A DNA stretch of 64,000 bases from Candidatus Palauibacter polyketidifaciens (GTDB taxonomy: Bacteria; Gemmatimonadota; Gemmatimonadetes; Palauibacterales; Palauibacteraceae): the NCBI RefSeq assembly GCF_947581785.1, contig NZ_CANPVO010000038.1, forward strand, positions 1 through 64,000, written 5' to 3'. Positions 17,845-25,859 of this stretch are shown here, piece by piece. The position numbers and the translations under genes are program-made. The notes under the pieces were generated by a model. The model was not told where the DNA came from. It ran no database searches and saw only the letters and a list, made by a program, of their open reading frames with translations. Within the stretch, counting starts at the first letter, position 1. Every line of letters starts with the position of its first letter.

Positions 17845-19599
17845 ATGATTCGGCTTACCGCACCATGCGCCGCCTTCCTGGTCACGAGCGCCGCCCTCGC
17901 GGGAGGCGCCTTCCCCCTCCCGCTATCCGGGCAGGAGTACGACATCCTCATCCGGAACGGGCGCGTCATCGACGGCACCGGAAACCCGTGGTTCGCGGCG
18001 GACATCGCCATCGCCGGCGACCGGATCGTGCGGATCGGGGGGCTCGGCGACGCGACGGCGCGGCGGGTCGTGGACGCAACGGGGATGTACGTCTCGCCGG
18101 GGTTCATCGACCTGCACTCGCACGCCGACCGCGCCATGACCTCCGAGCACCTGGAGGCCCGGCGGGCGAAGAGCCTGAACAGCCAGGGGCTCACGACGGT
18201 CATCGGCGGGCCGGACGGCCGCAATCAGTCATGGCCGCTCAGCGCGGAGATCGCGGCTCTCCGCGAGCTGGGACACGCGATGAACTTCGTCCCCATGGTC
18301 GGCCACAGCACGGTGCGCGCCGAAGTGATGGGCAACGACTACTGGCGTGCGGCGACGGAGGACGAGATCGCCCGCATGCAGGCGCTCGTGCGCGAGGGAA
18401 TGGAGTCGGGGGCGTGGGGGCTGGGCGCCGGCGTCGAGTACCGCCCCGCCCGCTACAGCACGCCGGAGGAGGTCATCGCCCTCGCCGGGGCCGTGGCCCC
18501 CTACGACGGCTTCTACGTCGCGCACCAGCGCAGCGAGGCGGCCATGCCGCTGTGGGAACTGCCGAGCACCGCGACGGAGGGGCCCGTGGACGGGAACGAG
18601 GGGCTGGCGGAGACCGTGAACATCGCCCGTGAAACGGGGATCCGCGTCGTGGCGAGCCACCACAAGGCGCGGGGCCGCGCCAGCTTCGGCCGCTCCGGGC
18701 AGGACACGCTGGTCGTGAACCGGGCGCGCGCGGAGGGGCTGGAAGTCTACCTCGACGTCTATCCCTACGAGACGTTCGGCGGGGGCGCGCGCCCCATGAT
18801 CCCGCGCTGGAGCCTGGTGCACGACACCGTGGACACGAGCGGCGGGAGGGACAGCCCGGTCTACAACCGCCCGGGGGTGTTCGACGATGCCCGGGCGCAC
18901 CTGGAGCGCCGCTGGGCGGACCCGGAACTCCGGGGCCTCATCGCCCGCGACATCGAGTGGATCGTCGACCACAACGGGGGGCCGGACCGCGTGGTCGTGG
19001 TGGGCTACCCGGACTCGACCTGGGTGGGGCGCACGCTGGAGGAACTGGGCCGCACCTTGGACATCACGTACCAGGAGGTCGTCGTCCACATGGCGCTCAA
19101 CGGATACCCGGAGGTGCTCGGCGGAGCCTGGACGCGCGGTTACGGAATCCACGATTCGGACGTCATCAACTACTACCGGCAGGACTACACGGCCACGGCG
19201 TCGGACGCGGCCGTGAGCGGGGTCGAAGGCGTGCCCGAGTTCGCCTCGCGGCCCGGCGCGCACCCCCGCCATTTCGGCGCCTTCACGCGCAAGATCGCCC
19301 GCTACGTGAAGGACCTGCAGGCGATCACGCTTCCGTTCGCGGTCCGCTCGATGACGGGGCTGCCGGCGCGGATCATCGGGCTGGAGGACCGCGGCTTCCT
19401 CCGCGAAGGGTACCGGGCCGACCTCGTCGTCTTCGACCTCGAGCGGCTCCGGGACCGGGCCACCGTGCTGGAGCCGGACCTGTTCAGCGAGGGTGTCGAC
19501 TACGTGATGGTCAACGGCGTGTTCACGGTGGACGCGGGCGAGTTCACCAACGAACTCCCCGGCGAGGTCATCCTCCGGCCCGGAAACTCCGCGAACTAG
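17845..19599 (+). CDS. exported D-aminoacylase / N-acyl-D-amino-acid deacylase family amidohydrolase
   Basis: 584 aa amidohydrolase-superfamily enzyme. The signal peptide is residues 1-30 (MIRLTAPCAAFLVTSAALAG, ending LSGQ). The beta-sandwich opening YDILIRNGRVIDGTGNPWF and metal ligands His91 and His93 in DLHSHAD are characteristic. Further conserved pieces are SHHKARG and the C-terminal RIIGLEDRGFLREGYRADLVVFD. The family hydrolyses N-acyl-D-amino acids or D-aminoacyl linkages, releasing D-amino acids; with a signal peptide it probably works on cell-wall or peptide fragments outside the cell. ATG at 17845 is preferred to more distal starts because it begins the signal peptide. Confidence 0.9.
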   Translation: MIRLTAPCAAFLVTSAALAGGAFPLPLSGQEYDILIRNGRVIDGTGNPWFAADIAIAGDRIVRIGGLGDATARRVVDATGMYVSPGFIDLHSHADRAMTSEHLEARRAKSLNSQGLTTVIGGPDGRNQSWPLSAEIAALRELGHAMNFVPMVGHSTVRAEVMGNDYWRAATEDEIARMQALVREGMESGAWGLGAGVEYRPARYSTPEEVIALAGAVAPYDGFYVAHQRSEAAMPLWELPSTATEGPVDGNEGLAETVNIARETGIRVVASHHKARGRASFGRSGQDTLVVNRARAEGLEVYLDVYPYETFGGGARPMIPRWSLVHDTVDTSGGRDSPVYNRPGVFDDARAHLERRWADPELRGLIARDIEWIVDHNGGPDRVVVVGYPDSTWVGRTLEELGRTLDITYQEVVVHMALNGYPEVLGGAWTRGYGIHDSDVINYYRQDYTATASDAAVSGVEGVPEFASRPGAHPRHFGAFTRKIARYVKDLQAITLPFAVRSMTGLPARIIGLEDRGFLREGYRADLVVFDLERLRDRATVLEPDLFSEGVDYVMVNGVFTVDAGEFTNELPGEVILRPGNSAN

Positions 19600-19633
19600 C
19601 TCGGGCCGTCGTCGTGTCGACGAGCTGGAACGC

Positions 19634-19662
19634 TTGACAGGCGATATCGATATGGCCAGAAT
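19634..19662 (+). promoter_or_regulatory. sigma70-type promoter of the toxin-antitoxin pair
   Basis: A perfect -35 hexamer TTGACA (19634-19639) is followed after 17 bp by CAGAAT (19657-19662), which matches four of six -10 positions. The antitoxin ATG begins only seven bases after the -10, so the transcript would start at or next to the ATG and be leaderless. This agrees with the absence of any Shine-Dalgarno before 19669. Confidence 0.65.
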
Positions 19663-19667
19663 GGCCA
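19644..19667. promoter_or_regulatory. probable antitoxin operator
   Basis: Between and over the -35/-10 elements lie a perfect 10-bp palindrome ATATCGATAT (19644-19653) and two TGGCCA palindromes (19653-19658 and 19662-19667) spaced nine bases apart within a direct repeat ATGGCCAG. Phd-family antitoxins bind such palindromes to repress their own promoter. The overlap with the -10 would block polymerase. Binding is inferred. Confidence 0.55.
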
Positions 19668-19668
19668 G

Positions 19669-19968
19669 ATGAGACGAGCCAGCGTCAGCGAAGCGAAGAA
19701 CGCACTCAGCGGGCTCCTGGGCGACGTCCGTCGCGGGGAAGCCGTGTTGATCACGCATCGCGGGGAGCCCGTGGCGCGAATCGAACCTTGCCGCCCGGAC
19801 GACCTGGGCGGCGACCATGAAGTCGCGGACCTCGTACGCCGGGGCGTGGCGACCCCTCCCCGCACTCCCTTCGATGTCGAACGCTTCCTGAGTGTCCCCG
19901 CCCCGCGGCTCGCCGAAGGGGTGAGCGCCAGCGACATGATCGTGGCCGAGCGCGCCGAGGGCCGTTGA
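19669..19968 (+). CDS. Phd/YefM-family antitoxin
   Basis: 99 aa. The N-terminal SVSEAKNALSGLLGDVRRGEAVLITHRGEPVARI is the Phd/YefM DNA-binding fold (PhdYeFM_antitox). The C-terminal part (about 50-99) would wrap and neutralise the toxin. The C-terminus overlaps the toxin start: the toxin begins TTG at 19965, inside the TGA stop. It is expected to repress its own promoter, and the palindromes upstream fit this. Confidence 0.9.
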   Translation: MRRASVSEAKNALSGLLGDVRRGEAVLITHRGEPVARIEPCRPDDLGGDHEVADLVRRGVATPPRTPFDVERFLSVPAPRLAEGVSASDMIVAERAEGR

Positions 19969-20384
19969 AATACTGGGATTCGTCAGCTCTCGTGACACTT
20001 CTCGTGGACGAGGCGGGCAGCGCCGAGCGCCGTGCCACGATCCGGGACGATCCGGCGATCGTTACGTGGTGGGGGAGCCGCGTCGAATGCGCGTCGGCCC
20101 TGAACCGTCTCCACCGGGAGCAGCATTTCGAACCCGGCGGGCTCGACCGGTCCCTGGAGCGGCTTCGGCGGTTGGCGGCCGGTTGGATAGAGGTCGAGCC
20201 TCTCGAACAGGTTCGCAACCGTGCGATCAGACTGCTTCGGCTTCACCCGCTGCGGGGGGCGGACGCGCTGCAGTTGGCGGCAGCCCTTGCCGCTGCGGCC
20301 GAAGATCCGCAGCGGCTCGAGCTGGTCAGCAGCGACCACCGCCTCTCCAACGCGGCAAGGCGGGAGGGGTTCAAGGTCCTTTGA
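19965..20384 (+). CDS. PIN-domain toxin (VapC-like ribonuclease)
   Basis: 139 aa PIN-domain endoribonuclease, the toxin partner of the Phd-type antitoxin. All four acidic magnesium-binding residues are present: Asp5 (YWDSSALV), Glu41 (ECASAL), Asp100 (LRGADALQLA) and Asp124 (SSDHRL), so it looks active. Start is TTG at 19965, overlapping the antitoxin stop (TTGA), which couples translation and probably keeps the toxin at a lower level. VapC enzymes cut tRNA or rRNA; the target here is unknown. Confidence 0.9.
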   Translation: MKYWDSSALVTLLVDEAGSAERRATIRDDPAIVTWWGSRVECASALNRLHREQHFEPGGLDRSLERLRRLAAGWIEVEPLEQVRNRAIRLLRLHPLRGADALQLAAALAAAAEDPQRLELVSSDHRLSNAARREGFKVL

Positions 20385-20398
20385 ACGGGTCGTGACTA

Positions 20399-20430
20399 AG
20401 GACATCCAACAGTTTAGATCGTACACTGTT
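20399..20430 (+). promoter_or_regulatory. candidate promoter/operator of the quinohemoprotein dehydrogenase
   Basis: AGGACA (20399-20404, four of six to the -35 consensus) and TACACT (20422-20427, four of six to -10) are separated by exactly 17 bp. A dyad AACAGT (20408-20413) / ACTGTT (20425-20430) with an 11 bp spacer covers the spacer and -10, as an operator would. There is no T-run, so a terminator for the toxin gene is less likely. Confidence 0.4.
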
Positions 20431-20470
20431 CGGTTGAGGCCGTACCCCATCCCCGTCACCGGGAGAGACC

Positions 20471-22594
20471 ATGCGCACGCGATTCCATGCCCTGCTGCTC
20501 CTCGCTCCCGTCGCCGCCTGCACCGCGGACGCGCCGCCGCCCGAGCCGTCGGCCGTGCGGAGCGCCAGCGATGTGACCGACGCCGTGCTGGAGGCGGCGC
20601 GGCCCGACGGCAACTGGCTCACCTACGGCGGCAACTACGCGGAGGACCGCTTCAGCACGCTGGATGAAGTCACGCGGGACAACGTCAACGAACTCGGCCT
20701 CGCCTGGACGTACGACATCGAACTGCGGGGCGGGGTCGAGGCCACGCCGCTCGTCGTGGGCGGCGTCATGTACATCAGTTCGCCGTGGAGCGTGGTGCAC
20801 GCGATCGACACGCGTACGGGCGAGCGGCTGTGGCGCCACGACCCCGGCGTTCCGCGCATTCGCGGGCGCCTCGCCTGCTGCGACGTGGTGAACCGGGGCG
20901 TCGCGCTCTACGAGGGCAAGGTGATCGTGGGCACGATCGACGGCCGCCTCGTCGCCCTCGACGCGGAGACGGGCGACGTGGTGTGGGAGACGCTCACCAT
21001 CGACCCGAACGAGGCCTACACGATCACGGGCGCGGTCCGCGTGGTGCAGGGGCTCGCGATCATCGGCAACGGGGGAGCCGAGTACGGCGTCCGCGGCTAC
21101 GTCTCCGCGTACGACGCGGACGACGGCGAACTCGTGTGGCGCACCTACACGGTGCCCGGCAACCCGGCGGACGGCTTCGAATCCGAGACCATGGAGATGG
21201 CGGCGGAGACGTGGAGCGGCGAGTGGTGGATCGCGGGCGGCGGCGGCACGGCGTGGGACTCCATCATCTACGACCCGGAGCTCGACCTCCTCTACATCGG
21301 AACCGGCAACGGGTCCCCGTGGTCGCGAAACCACCGGAGCCCGGGGGGCGGCGACAACCTCTTCCTCGCCTCGATTCTCGCGCTGCGCCCGCAGACGGGC
21401 GAGTACGTGTGGCACTTCCAGACGACGCCCGGCGACCACTGGGACTACACGGCGGTCCAGCCGATGACGCTCGCGGATCTCGAGTTCGACGGCCGCATGC
21501 GCCGCGTGATCATGCAGGCGCCGAAGAACGGCTTCTTCTACGTCCTGGACGCGGAGACGGGCGAGTTCCTGTCGGGTCAGGAATACATCGTGCAGAACTG
21601 GGCAGAGGGACTCGACCTCGAGACCGGCCGGCCCACCGAGCGGCCGGAAGCCGTGCACGCGGAGGTCTGGACGCTGATCACGCCGGCCGCCCTCGGAGGC
21701 CACAACTGGCAGCCGCAGTCGTTCAACCCGGAGACGGGGCTCATGTACCTGCCGATCCAGGAGGGGTGGGTCGAGCGCAGCGAGCCGCCCGACTGGGTGT
21801 TCACGGACCTCGATATCGAGGACCACAGCTACGGACCGGCCGTGAGAAACCTCGGGATGACGAGCCGCTACGGCGCCCGGGACGACGCCGGGTTCCTCGT
21901 CGCCTGGGACCCCAAGGCGCAGGAGGCGCGCTGGACCGTCCCTCAGCTCGGCTACTGGAACGGCGGCACGATGACGACGACAACGGGCCTCGTGTTCCAG
22001 GGCGGCGGGGACGGCCGCTTCGTCGCCTACGACGCCGAGACGGGAGACCAGTTGTGGGATGTCTCCACCGGCCTCGGCATCCTCGGCGGCCCGGTGACCT
22101 ACCTCGTTGACGGGCGGCAGCACGTGTCCGTGGCGGCCGGCTGGGGCGGCGCCCGCGGCCGCAGCGGATCCCCGTACGGCGACGCGGCGAACTACGAGCA
22201 GCGGGGGCGGGTCTTCACCTTCGTGCTGGGCGGGACGGAACCCATGCCGACGCCGCAGCGGAAACGGCCCGCGAACGTGCCCGACCTCGATCTGCCCGCG
22301 GACGCCGAGTCGCTGGAGCGCGGGGCGGACGTGTACGGGCAGTATTGCGGCATCTGTCACGGCGGCGGAGGCGGCTCAGAGGGCGCAATGCCGAACCTGC
22401 AGCGGTCGACCGACATCGTGCACCGCAACTTCGAGGACATCGTGCTCGGAGGGAGTCGCGAGGCGCAGGGAATGCCGTCGTACGAGGGATTGCTCGATTC
22501 CGAGGAGGTTCGGGCGATCCAGGCATACATCGTGTCGCAGGCGAAGGAGACGCTCGCTGCGGAGGCTGAGACGCCGGCGGATGGCGACCACTGA
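20471..22594 (+). CDS. quinohemoprotein (PQQ) alcohol dehydrogenase with C-terminal cytochrome c
   Basis: 707 aa periplasmic PQQ-dependent dehydrogenase that oxidises alcohols and passes electrons to its own haem. The leader ends in a lipobox-like LLLLAPVAAC, so it may be lipid-anchored. The eight-bladed PQQ propeller starts at NWLTYGGNYAEDRFS. The vicinal disulfide Cys136-Cys137 (LACCDVVNRG) that sits over PQQ is present. The C-terminal domain has CxxCH at Cys626-Cys629-His630 (CGICH) and a probable distal Met in QGMPSYEG. Length and order fit type II quinohemoprotein ADH. Shine-Dalgarno GGGAGAG precedes the ATG. RidA follows after 52 bp. Confidence 0.93.
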   Translation: MRTRFHALLLLAPVAACTADAPPPEPSAVRSASDVTDAVLEAARPDGNWLTYGGNYAEDRFSTLDEVTRDNVNELGLAWTYDIELRGGVEATPLVVGGVMYISSPWSVVHAIDTRTGERLWRHDPGVPRIRGRLACCDVVNRGVALYEGKVIVGTIDGRLVALDAETGDVVWETLTIDPNEAYTITGAVRVVQGLAIIGNGGAEYGVRGYVSAYDADDGELVWRTYTVPGNPADGFESETMEMAAETWSGEWWIAGGGGTAWDSIIYDPELDLLYIGTGNGSPWSRNHRSPGGGDNLFLASILALRPQTGEYVWHFQTTPGDHWDYTAVQPMTLADLEFDGRMRRVIMQAPKNGFFYVLDAETGEFLSGQEYIVQNWAEGLDLETGRPTERPEAVHAEVWTLITPAALGGHNWQPQSFNPETGLMYLPIQEGWVERSEPPDWVFTDLDIEDHSYGPAVRNLGMTSRYGARDDAGFLVAWDPKAQEARWTVPQLGYWNGGTMTTTTGLVFQGGGDGRFVAYDAETGDQLWDVSTGLGILGGPVTYLVDGRQHVSVAAGWGGARGRSGSPYGDAANYEQRGRVFTFVLGGTEPMPTPQRKRPANVPDLDLPADAESLERGADVYGQYCGICHGGGGGSEGAMPNLQRSTDIVHRNFEDIVLGGSREAQGMPSYEGLLDSEEVRAIQAYIVSQAKETLAAEAETPADGDH

Positions 22595-22646
22595 ACCGGG
22601 AGCCGTGAACCGGCGACCATTGAACCACGACAAGAGGAACCGACTC

Positions 22647-23093
22647 ATGAAGCGCTTCATCCTGGTCTCACTTCTTGCCACCGGAGGTTTCGCGGCCATG
22701 GCTTCCGATCTTTCGGCCCAGCGTGAGTACATCAACCCGCAGCACGCGAGCGAAGAGGGCGTCCTGCCCTTCAGCGGCGCCGTCTGGGTCGGCGACCTGC
22801 TCTTCGTATCCGGGTCGCTCGGACTCGTCGATGGCCGTCCGCCGAACGACGCGGAGGAGGAGGCCCGGCTCGTCATGGAGTCGATCAAGAGCACGGTGGA
22901 GGAGGCCGGGATCACGATGGACGACCTCGTCTCCGTGCAGGTGTTCTGCTCGAACGTCGATCTCTACGACGTCTTCAACGAGGTTTACCGGACCTACTTC
23001 ACGGAGAACTTCCCCGCGCGCGCCTTCCTCGGCTCGGGGCCGCTGCTCTTCGGAGCGCGGTTCGAAGTGATGGCGATCGGCTCGCGTAACTGA
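22647..23093 (+). CDS. exported RidA/YjgF/Rid family protein
   Basis: 148 aa. RidA proteins normally act in the cytoplasm, hydrolysing reactive enamines/imines from PLP enzymes. This one begins with a signal peptide (MKRFILVSLLATGGFAAMA, cleavage near LSAQ), so the mature domain of about 124 residues should be periplasmic. The domain has the VSGSLGLVDG start, the TVEEAGITMDDLVSVQVF core and the PARAFLGSGPLLFGARFEV tail, which keeps the conserved Arg of the PAR motif. ATG 22647 is the first start giving the leader. It lies downstream of the PQQ dehydrogenase, suggesting detoxification of its products, but this is an inference. Confidence 0.87.
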   Translation: MKRFILVSLLATGGFAAMASDLSAQREYINPQHASEEGVLPFSGAVWVGDLLFVSGSLGLVDGRPPNDAEEEARLVMESIKSTVEEAGITMDDLVSVQVFCSNVDLYDVFNEVYRTYFTENFPARAFLGSGPLLFGARFEVMAIGSRN

Positions 23094-23109
23094 GTCGGGG
23101 CAGCTGAGC

Positions 23110-23115
23110 GGAGGG
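23110..23115 (+). promoter_or_regulatory. Shine-Dalgarno deciding a CTG start
   Basis: GGAGGG lies six bases before a CTG at 23122, in frame with the Kdo hydroxylase. No ATG is available upstream of the conserved N-terminal block, and the next in-frame GTG (23215) has no such sequence. Confidence 0.5.
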
Positions 23116-23121
23116 CGGGAT

Positions 23122-24030
23122 CTGGTCACCGAGGCGGGGCCCGTTCGAGGGCCCCGACCCGATCTCGCCGTCGCGCTGGAGCGGGGGGAGATCGTCTTCT
23201 TCCCCGCCTGTCCGGTGGAACCTCCGCCGGACGAGGATCTCGAGCGGCTGCGCGCGGAACTCCCGAACCAGTTGCGAGCGAAGAACGTCAGCTACCACCC
23301 GGAAAGCGGGCGTCTCCGCGGCATAAGGGGGCACGGAGGGCTGCGGGACGCGGTTCTCGACACCCTCACCGCGCACGGAGCCAGGGTCCGCGCCTTCCTG
23401 CGGGAGTGCATGCCCGGGCTCACCGAGGGCTGGACGGTGGGGACGACGAGCTTCCGCCCGATCGAGGAACACGGCCGCGGCCTCTCCGCGCACGCGAGCA
23501 ACGAGCTGATCCACTTCGACGCCGGCGCCTACGGGGCGACCGACGGTGACCGCATCCTCCGTTTCTTCGTGAACGTGAACCCGGACGAGGACCGCGTGTG
23601 GTGCACGAAGGGGACGTTCCCCGACGTGTTCGCGCGCTACGGGGCCGAGGCGGGCGTGACGAACGGCGGCTCGCTCGAGAGGGGCCCCGTCGACCGTCTC
23701 CGCGGTCGCCTGTTGCGGGGAATCGCGAAGGCGGGGCTGGGTGAGGCGGTGCTCGCGGACTCCAGTCCGTACGACCGTCTCATGCGACGCTTCCACAACT
23801 ACATGAAGGACACGCCGGCCTTCCAGGAGCGGGACGAGACGTGGCGCGAGATCCGCTTCCCGCCCTTCTCCGCCTGGATGGTCCTCACCGACATGGTGAG
23901 CCACGCGAGCCTGTCAGGTCAGCACGCCCTCGTCGACACGTTCATCCTCCGGCTCGCCGCCTGCCGCCACCCGGAACTCGCCCCCATCAACGTCCTCCGC
24001 GACCGGACTCTTCACCACCCCACGGCGTAG
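23122..24030 (+). CDS. Kdo 3-hydroxylase family protein (Fe(II)/2-oxoglutarate-type)
   Basis: Resembles the Kdo_hydroxy family (KdoO), which hydroxylates C3 of Kdo in lipopolysaccharide to Ko. Conserved pieces: LERGEIVFFPACP near the start, the iron ligands His and Asp in ELIHFDAG, the distal His in SGQHALVDTF, and PYDRLMRRFHNYMKD. The conserved N-terminus lies upstream of the only nearby GTG (23215), so the start is probably CTG 23122 with a GGAGGG Shine-Dalgarno, giving 302 aa, the normal family length. The last 19 bases overlap the end of the convergent GGT gene. It implies an LPS-bearing outer membrane. Confidence 0.85.
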   Translation: MVTEAGPVRGPRPDLAVALERGEIVFFPACPVEPPPDEDLERLRAELPNQLRAKNVSYHPESGRLRGIRGHGGLRDAVLDTLTAHGARVRAFLRECMPGLTEGWTVGTTSFRPIEEHGRGLSAHASNELIHFDAGAYGATDGDRILRFFVNVNPDEDRVWCTKGTFPDVFARYGAEAGVTNGGSLERGPVDRLRGRLLRGIAKAGLGEAVLADSSPYDRLMRRFHNYMKDTPAFQERDETWREIRFPPFSAWMVLTDMVSHASLSGQHALVDTFILRLAACRHPELAPINVLRDRTLHHPTA

Positions 24031-25859
24031 GCTACGCGGCGGGGATCGGCGCCAGCCATGAGCGTGCCCGTCACGGCGTCGAGGGTGATGCCCTGGATGC
24101 TGCCGAAGGCGTATCCGGGCGCGAGTTCCACGGTGTATCCCAACCCTTCCAGCGTCCCGACCACTGCGGCGGGCAGGCGATCCTCCAGGCGGAAACGGAT
24201 CTCGGCTCCGGGGCTGTAGAAGTTCGGCTCCCCGCTCAGCGTGAAGCGGGGCGCCGCGATGGCCTCCTGGATGGGCATCCCGAAGTCGAGGAGGTTCACG
24301 AGCACCTGGAACTGGGTCTGGCCGATCGTCTCGCCCCCCGGCGTCCCCAGCGCCGCGTGGAACTGCCCGTCCCTGAGCACGATGATCGGGGAGTTGTTGA
24401 GGATCGGAATCTGGCCGCCCCGGACGTAGTTCACGTGGTCGGGGTACGGCGATGTCGAGCCGACGCGGCTCCCGTTGTTGAAGGTCAGTCCGGTGTTGCC
24501 CACCACCACCCCCGTGCCGAAGGCCCCGCCGTGGGTGGGCGTGGCGGCGACGACGTTGCCGAACCGGTCGGCGATGGAAAAGCTGGTCGTGCTGCCTTCG
24601 TATGACCGCTCGGCAAGATGGCCGCGCAGCGGCGCGGGCCCCGGTCGTGAGGCCTCCGGCACACCCACCTGAATTTCGTCGACGCGCACGGGATTCCCGG
24701 ACCCCGGGTACGCCATCACGCGGGACGGGTCGATGAGGGACCGCCGGGCCGCCGCGTAGTCCTTCGAGAGCAATTCGTCGACGGGCACGTCGACCAGGGC
24801 GGGATCGGCTGCGTAGGCGTAGACATCGGCCTTCGCGACCTTGATCGCCTCCGACAGCAGGTGGGTCGTCTCGGCGCTGCCCGCGCCGAGGGCCCCCAGG
24901 TCGAACCCCTCGACGAGGTTCAGCTGCATCGCGACCTCCAGCCCTCCGCGCGACGTCGGCGGGCTGGTGTAGATGTCGTATCCCCGGTACGTCGTGTGGA
25001 TCGGCTCCGCCCAGATGGGCTCGTAACGGGCGAGGTCCTCCGTGGTGAAGTCGCCGCCGTTCTCCGCATAAAATTGAGCCATCTCCTCGGCGATGTCGCC
25101 CCGGTAGAACCGGTCGAAGGCGGCCTGGAGCGCCTCCGAGCGCGTCTTGCCGGCCGCCAGGGCCGCCTGCTCGGCCTCGACGACCTTGCGGAGTGTGTTC
25201 GCCAGGTCGGGCATGCGGAACGTCTCGCCCGGCTCGGGCACCCGGCCGCGGGGGAGGAACATCCGCCGGCTGGATGGGAAGCTCTCGAAGAGTTCCCGAT
25301 GAGATTCGATCGCGGCCACCACGGACGCCTCGATCGGATGGCCGTTCTCCGCGTAGTCGATGGCCGGAGCGAGCGCCTGCGCCAGGCTCATCGTGCCGAA
25401 ACGGTCCAGCAGGGCGATCCATCCCCCGAAGAGGCCGGGGACGACGCCCGCGTGAATCCCCTTGTTCAACTCGTCGGCCGTGCGGCTCGCGGGATCGATG
25501 GCCAGCGGAGCGGCGCCGGTGGCCCCCAGCGAGTACACGCGGTCGGAGACGCGGTCGTAGAGGGTCACGAACCCGTTCCCCGCCATCCCGGACATCTGCG
25601 GCCGCACGACGTTCAGCGTGGCGAGGGTCGCGACGGCGGCATCGGCGGCGTTTCCCCCGGCCATGAGCATGCGGAGACCCGCCATGGATGCCAGGGGGTG
25701 GCCGGCCGTGACCAGCCCGTTCGGGCCCGGCACCGCAGGCCGGTGCGCCGGCCGGTCGGGACTCCGATCCCCGCCCGCCTGCCAGGCCGTGGCCTGCAGC
25801 GGCAGCAGGAGAAGAGACATGGCGAAAACCGTGATCATCCTCCAAGCGGGTGCTTTCAT
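24012..25859 (-). CDS. ggt: periplasmic gamma-glutamyltransferase
   Basis: 615 aa Ntn-hydrolase precursor. The signal peptide is residues 1-26 (ITVFAMSLLLLPLQATAW). Autoprocessing should occur before Thr424 in GSTTSFSIAD, the new N-terminal nucleophile of the small subunit. The large-subunit AGGNAADAAVA and GMAGNGF segments and the small-subunit NNGSRVGS-like lid and LGTPGGETI oxyanion region are in place. It cleaves gamma-glutamyl bonds of glutathione and related peptides. Its gene directly follows the thymidine kinase stop (no intergenic base) and converges with the Kdo hydroxylase gene, overlapping by 19 bp. Confidence 0.93.
   Translation of the reverse strand: MKAPAWRMITVFAMSLLLLPLQATAWQAGGDRSPDRPAHRPAVPGPNGLVTAGHPLASMAGLRMLMAGGNAADAAVATLATLNVVRPQMSGMAGNGFVTLYDRVSDRVYSLGATGAAPLAIDPASRTADELNKGIHAGVVPGLFGGWIALLDRFGTMSLAQALAPAIDYAENGHPIEASVVAAIESHRELFESFPSSRRMFLPRGRVPEPGETFRMPDLANTLRKVVEAEQAALAAGKTRSEALQAAFDRFYRGDIAEEMAQFYAENGGDFTTEDLARYEPIWAEPIHTTYRGYDIYTSPPTSRGGLEVAMQLNLVEGFDLGALGAGSAETTHLLSEAIKVAKADVYAYAADPALVDVPVDELLSKDYAAARRSLIDPSRVMAYPGSGNPVRVDEIQVGVPEASRPGPAPLRGHLAERSYEGSTTSFSIADRFGNVVAATPTHGGAFGTGVVVGNTGLTFNNGSRVGSTSPYPDHVNYVRGGQIPILNNSPIIVLRDGQFHAALGTPGGETIGQTQFQVLVNLLDFGMPIQEAIAAPRFTLSGEPNFYSPGAEIRFRLEDRLPAAVVGTLEGLGYTVELAPGYAFGSIQGITLDAVTGTLMAGADPRRVAYAVGW

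Noticed and set aside
20408-20430. Dyad as a Rho-independent terminator of the toxin gene
   Set aside because: The stem is six base pairs with an 11-base loop and no T-run; its position over a -10 fits an operator better.
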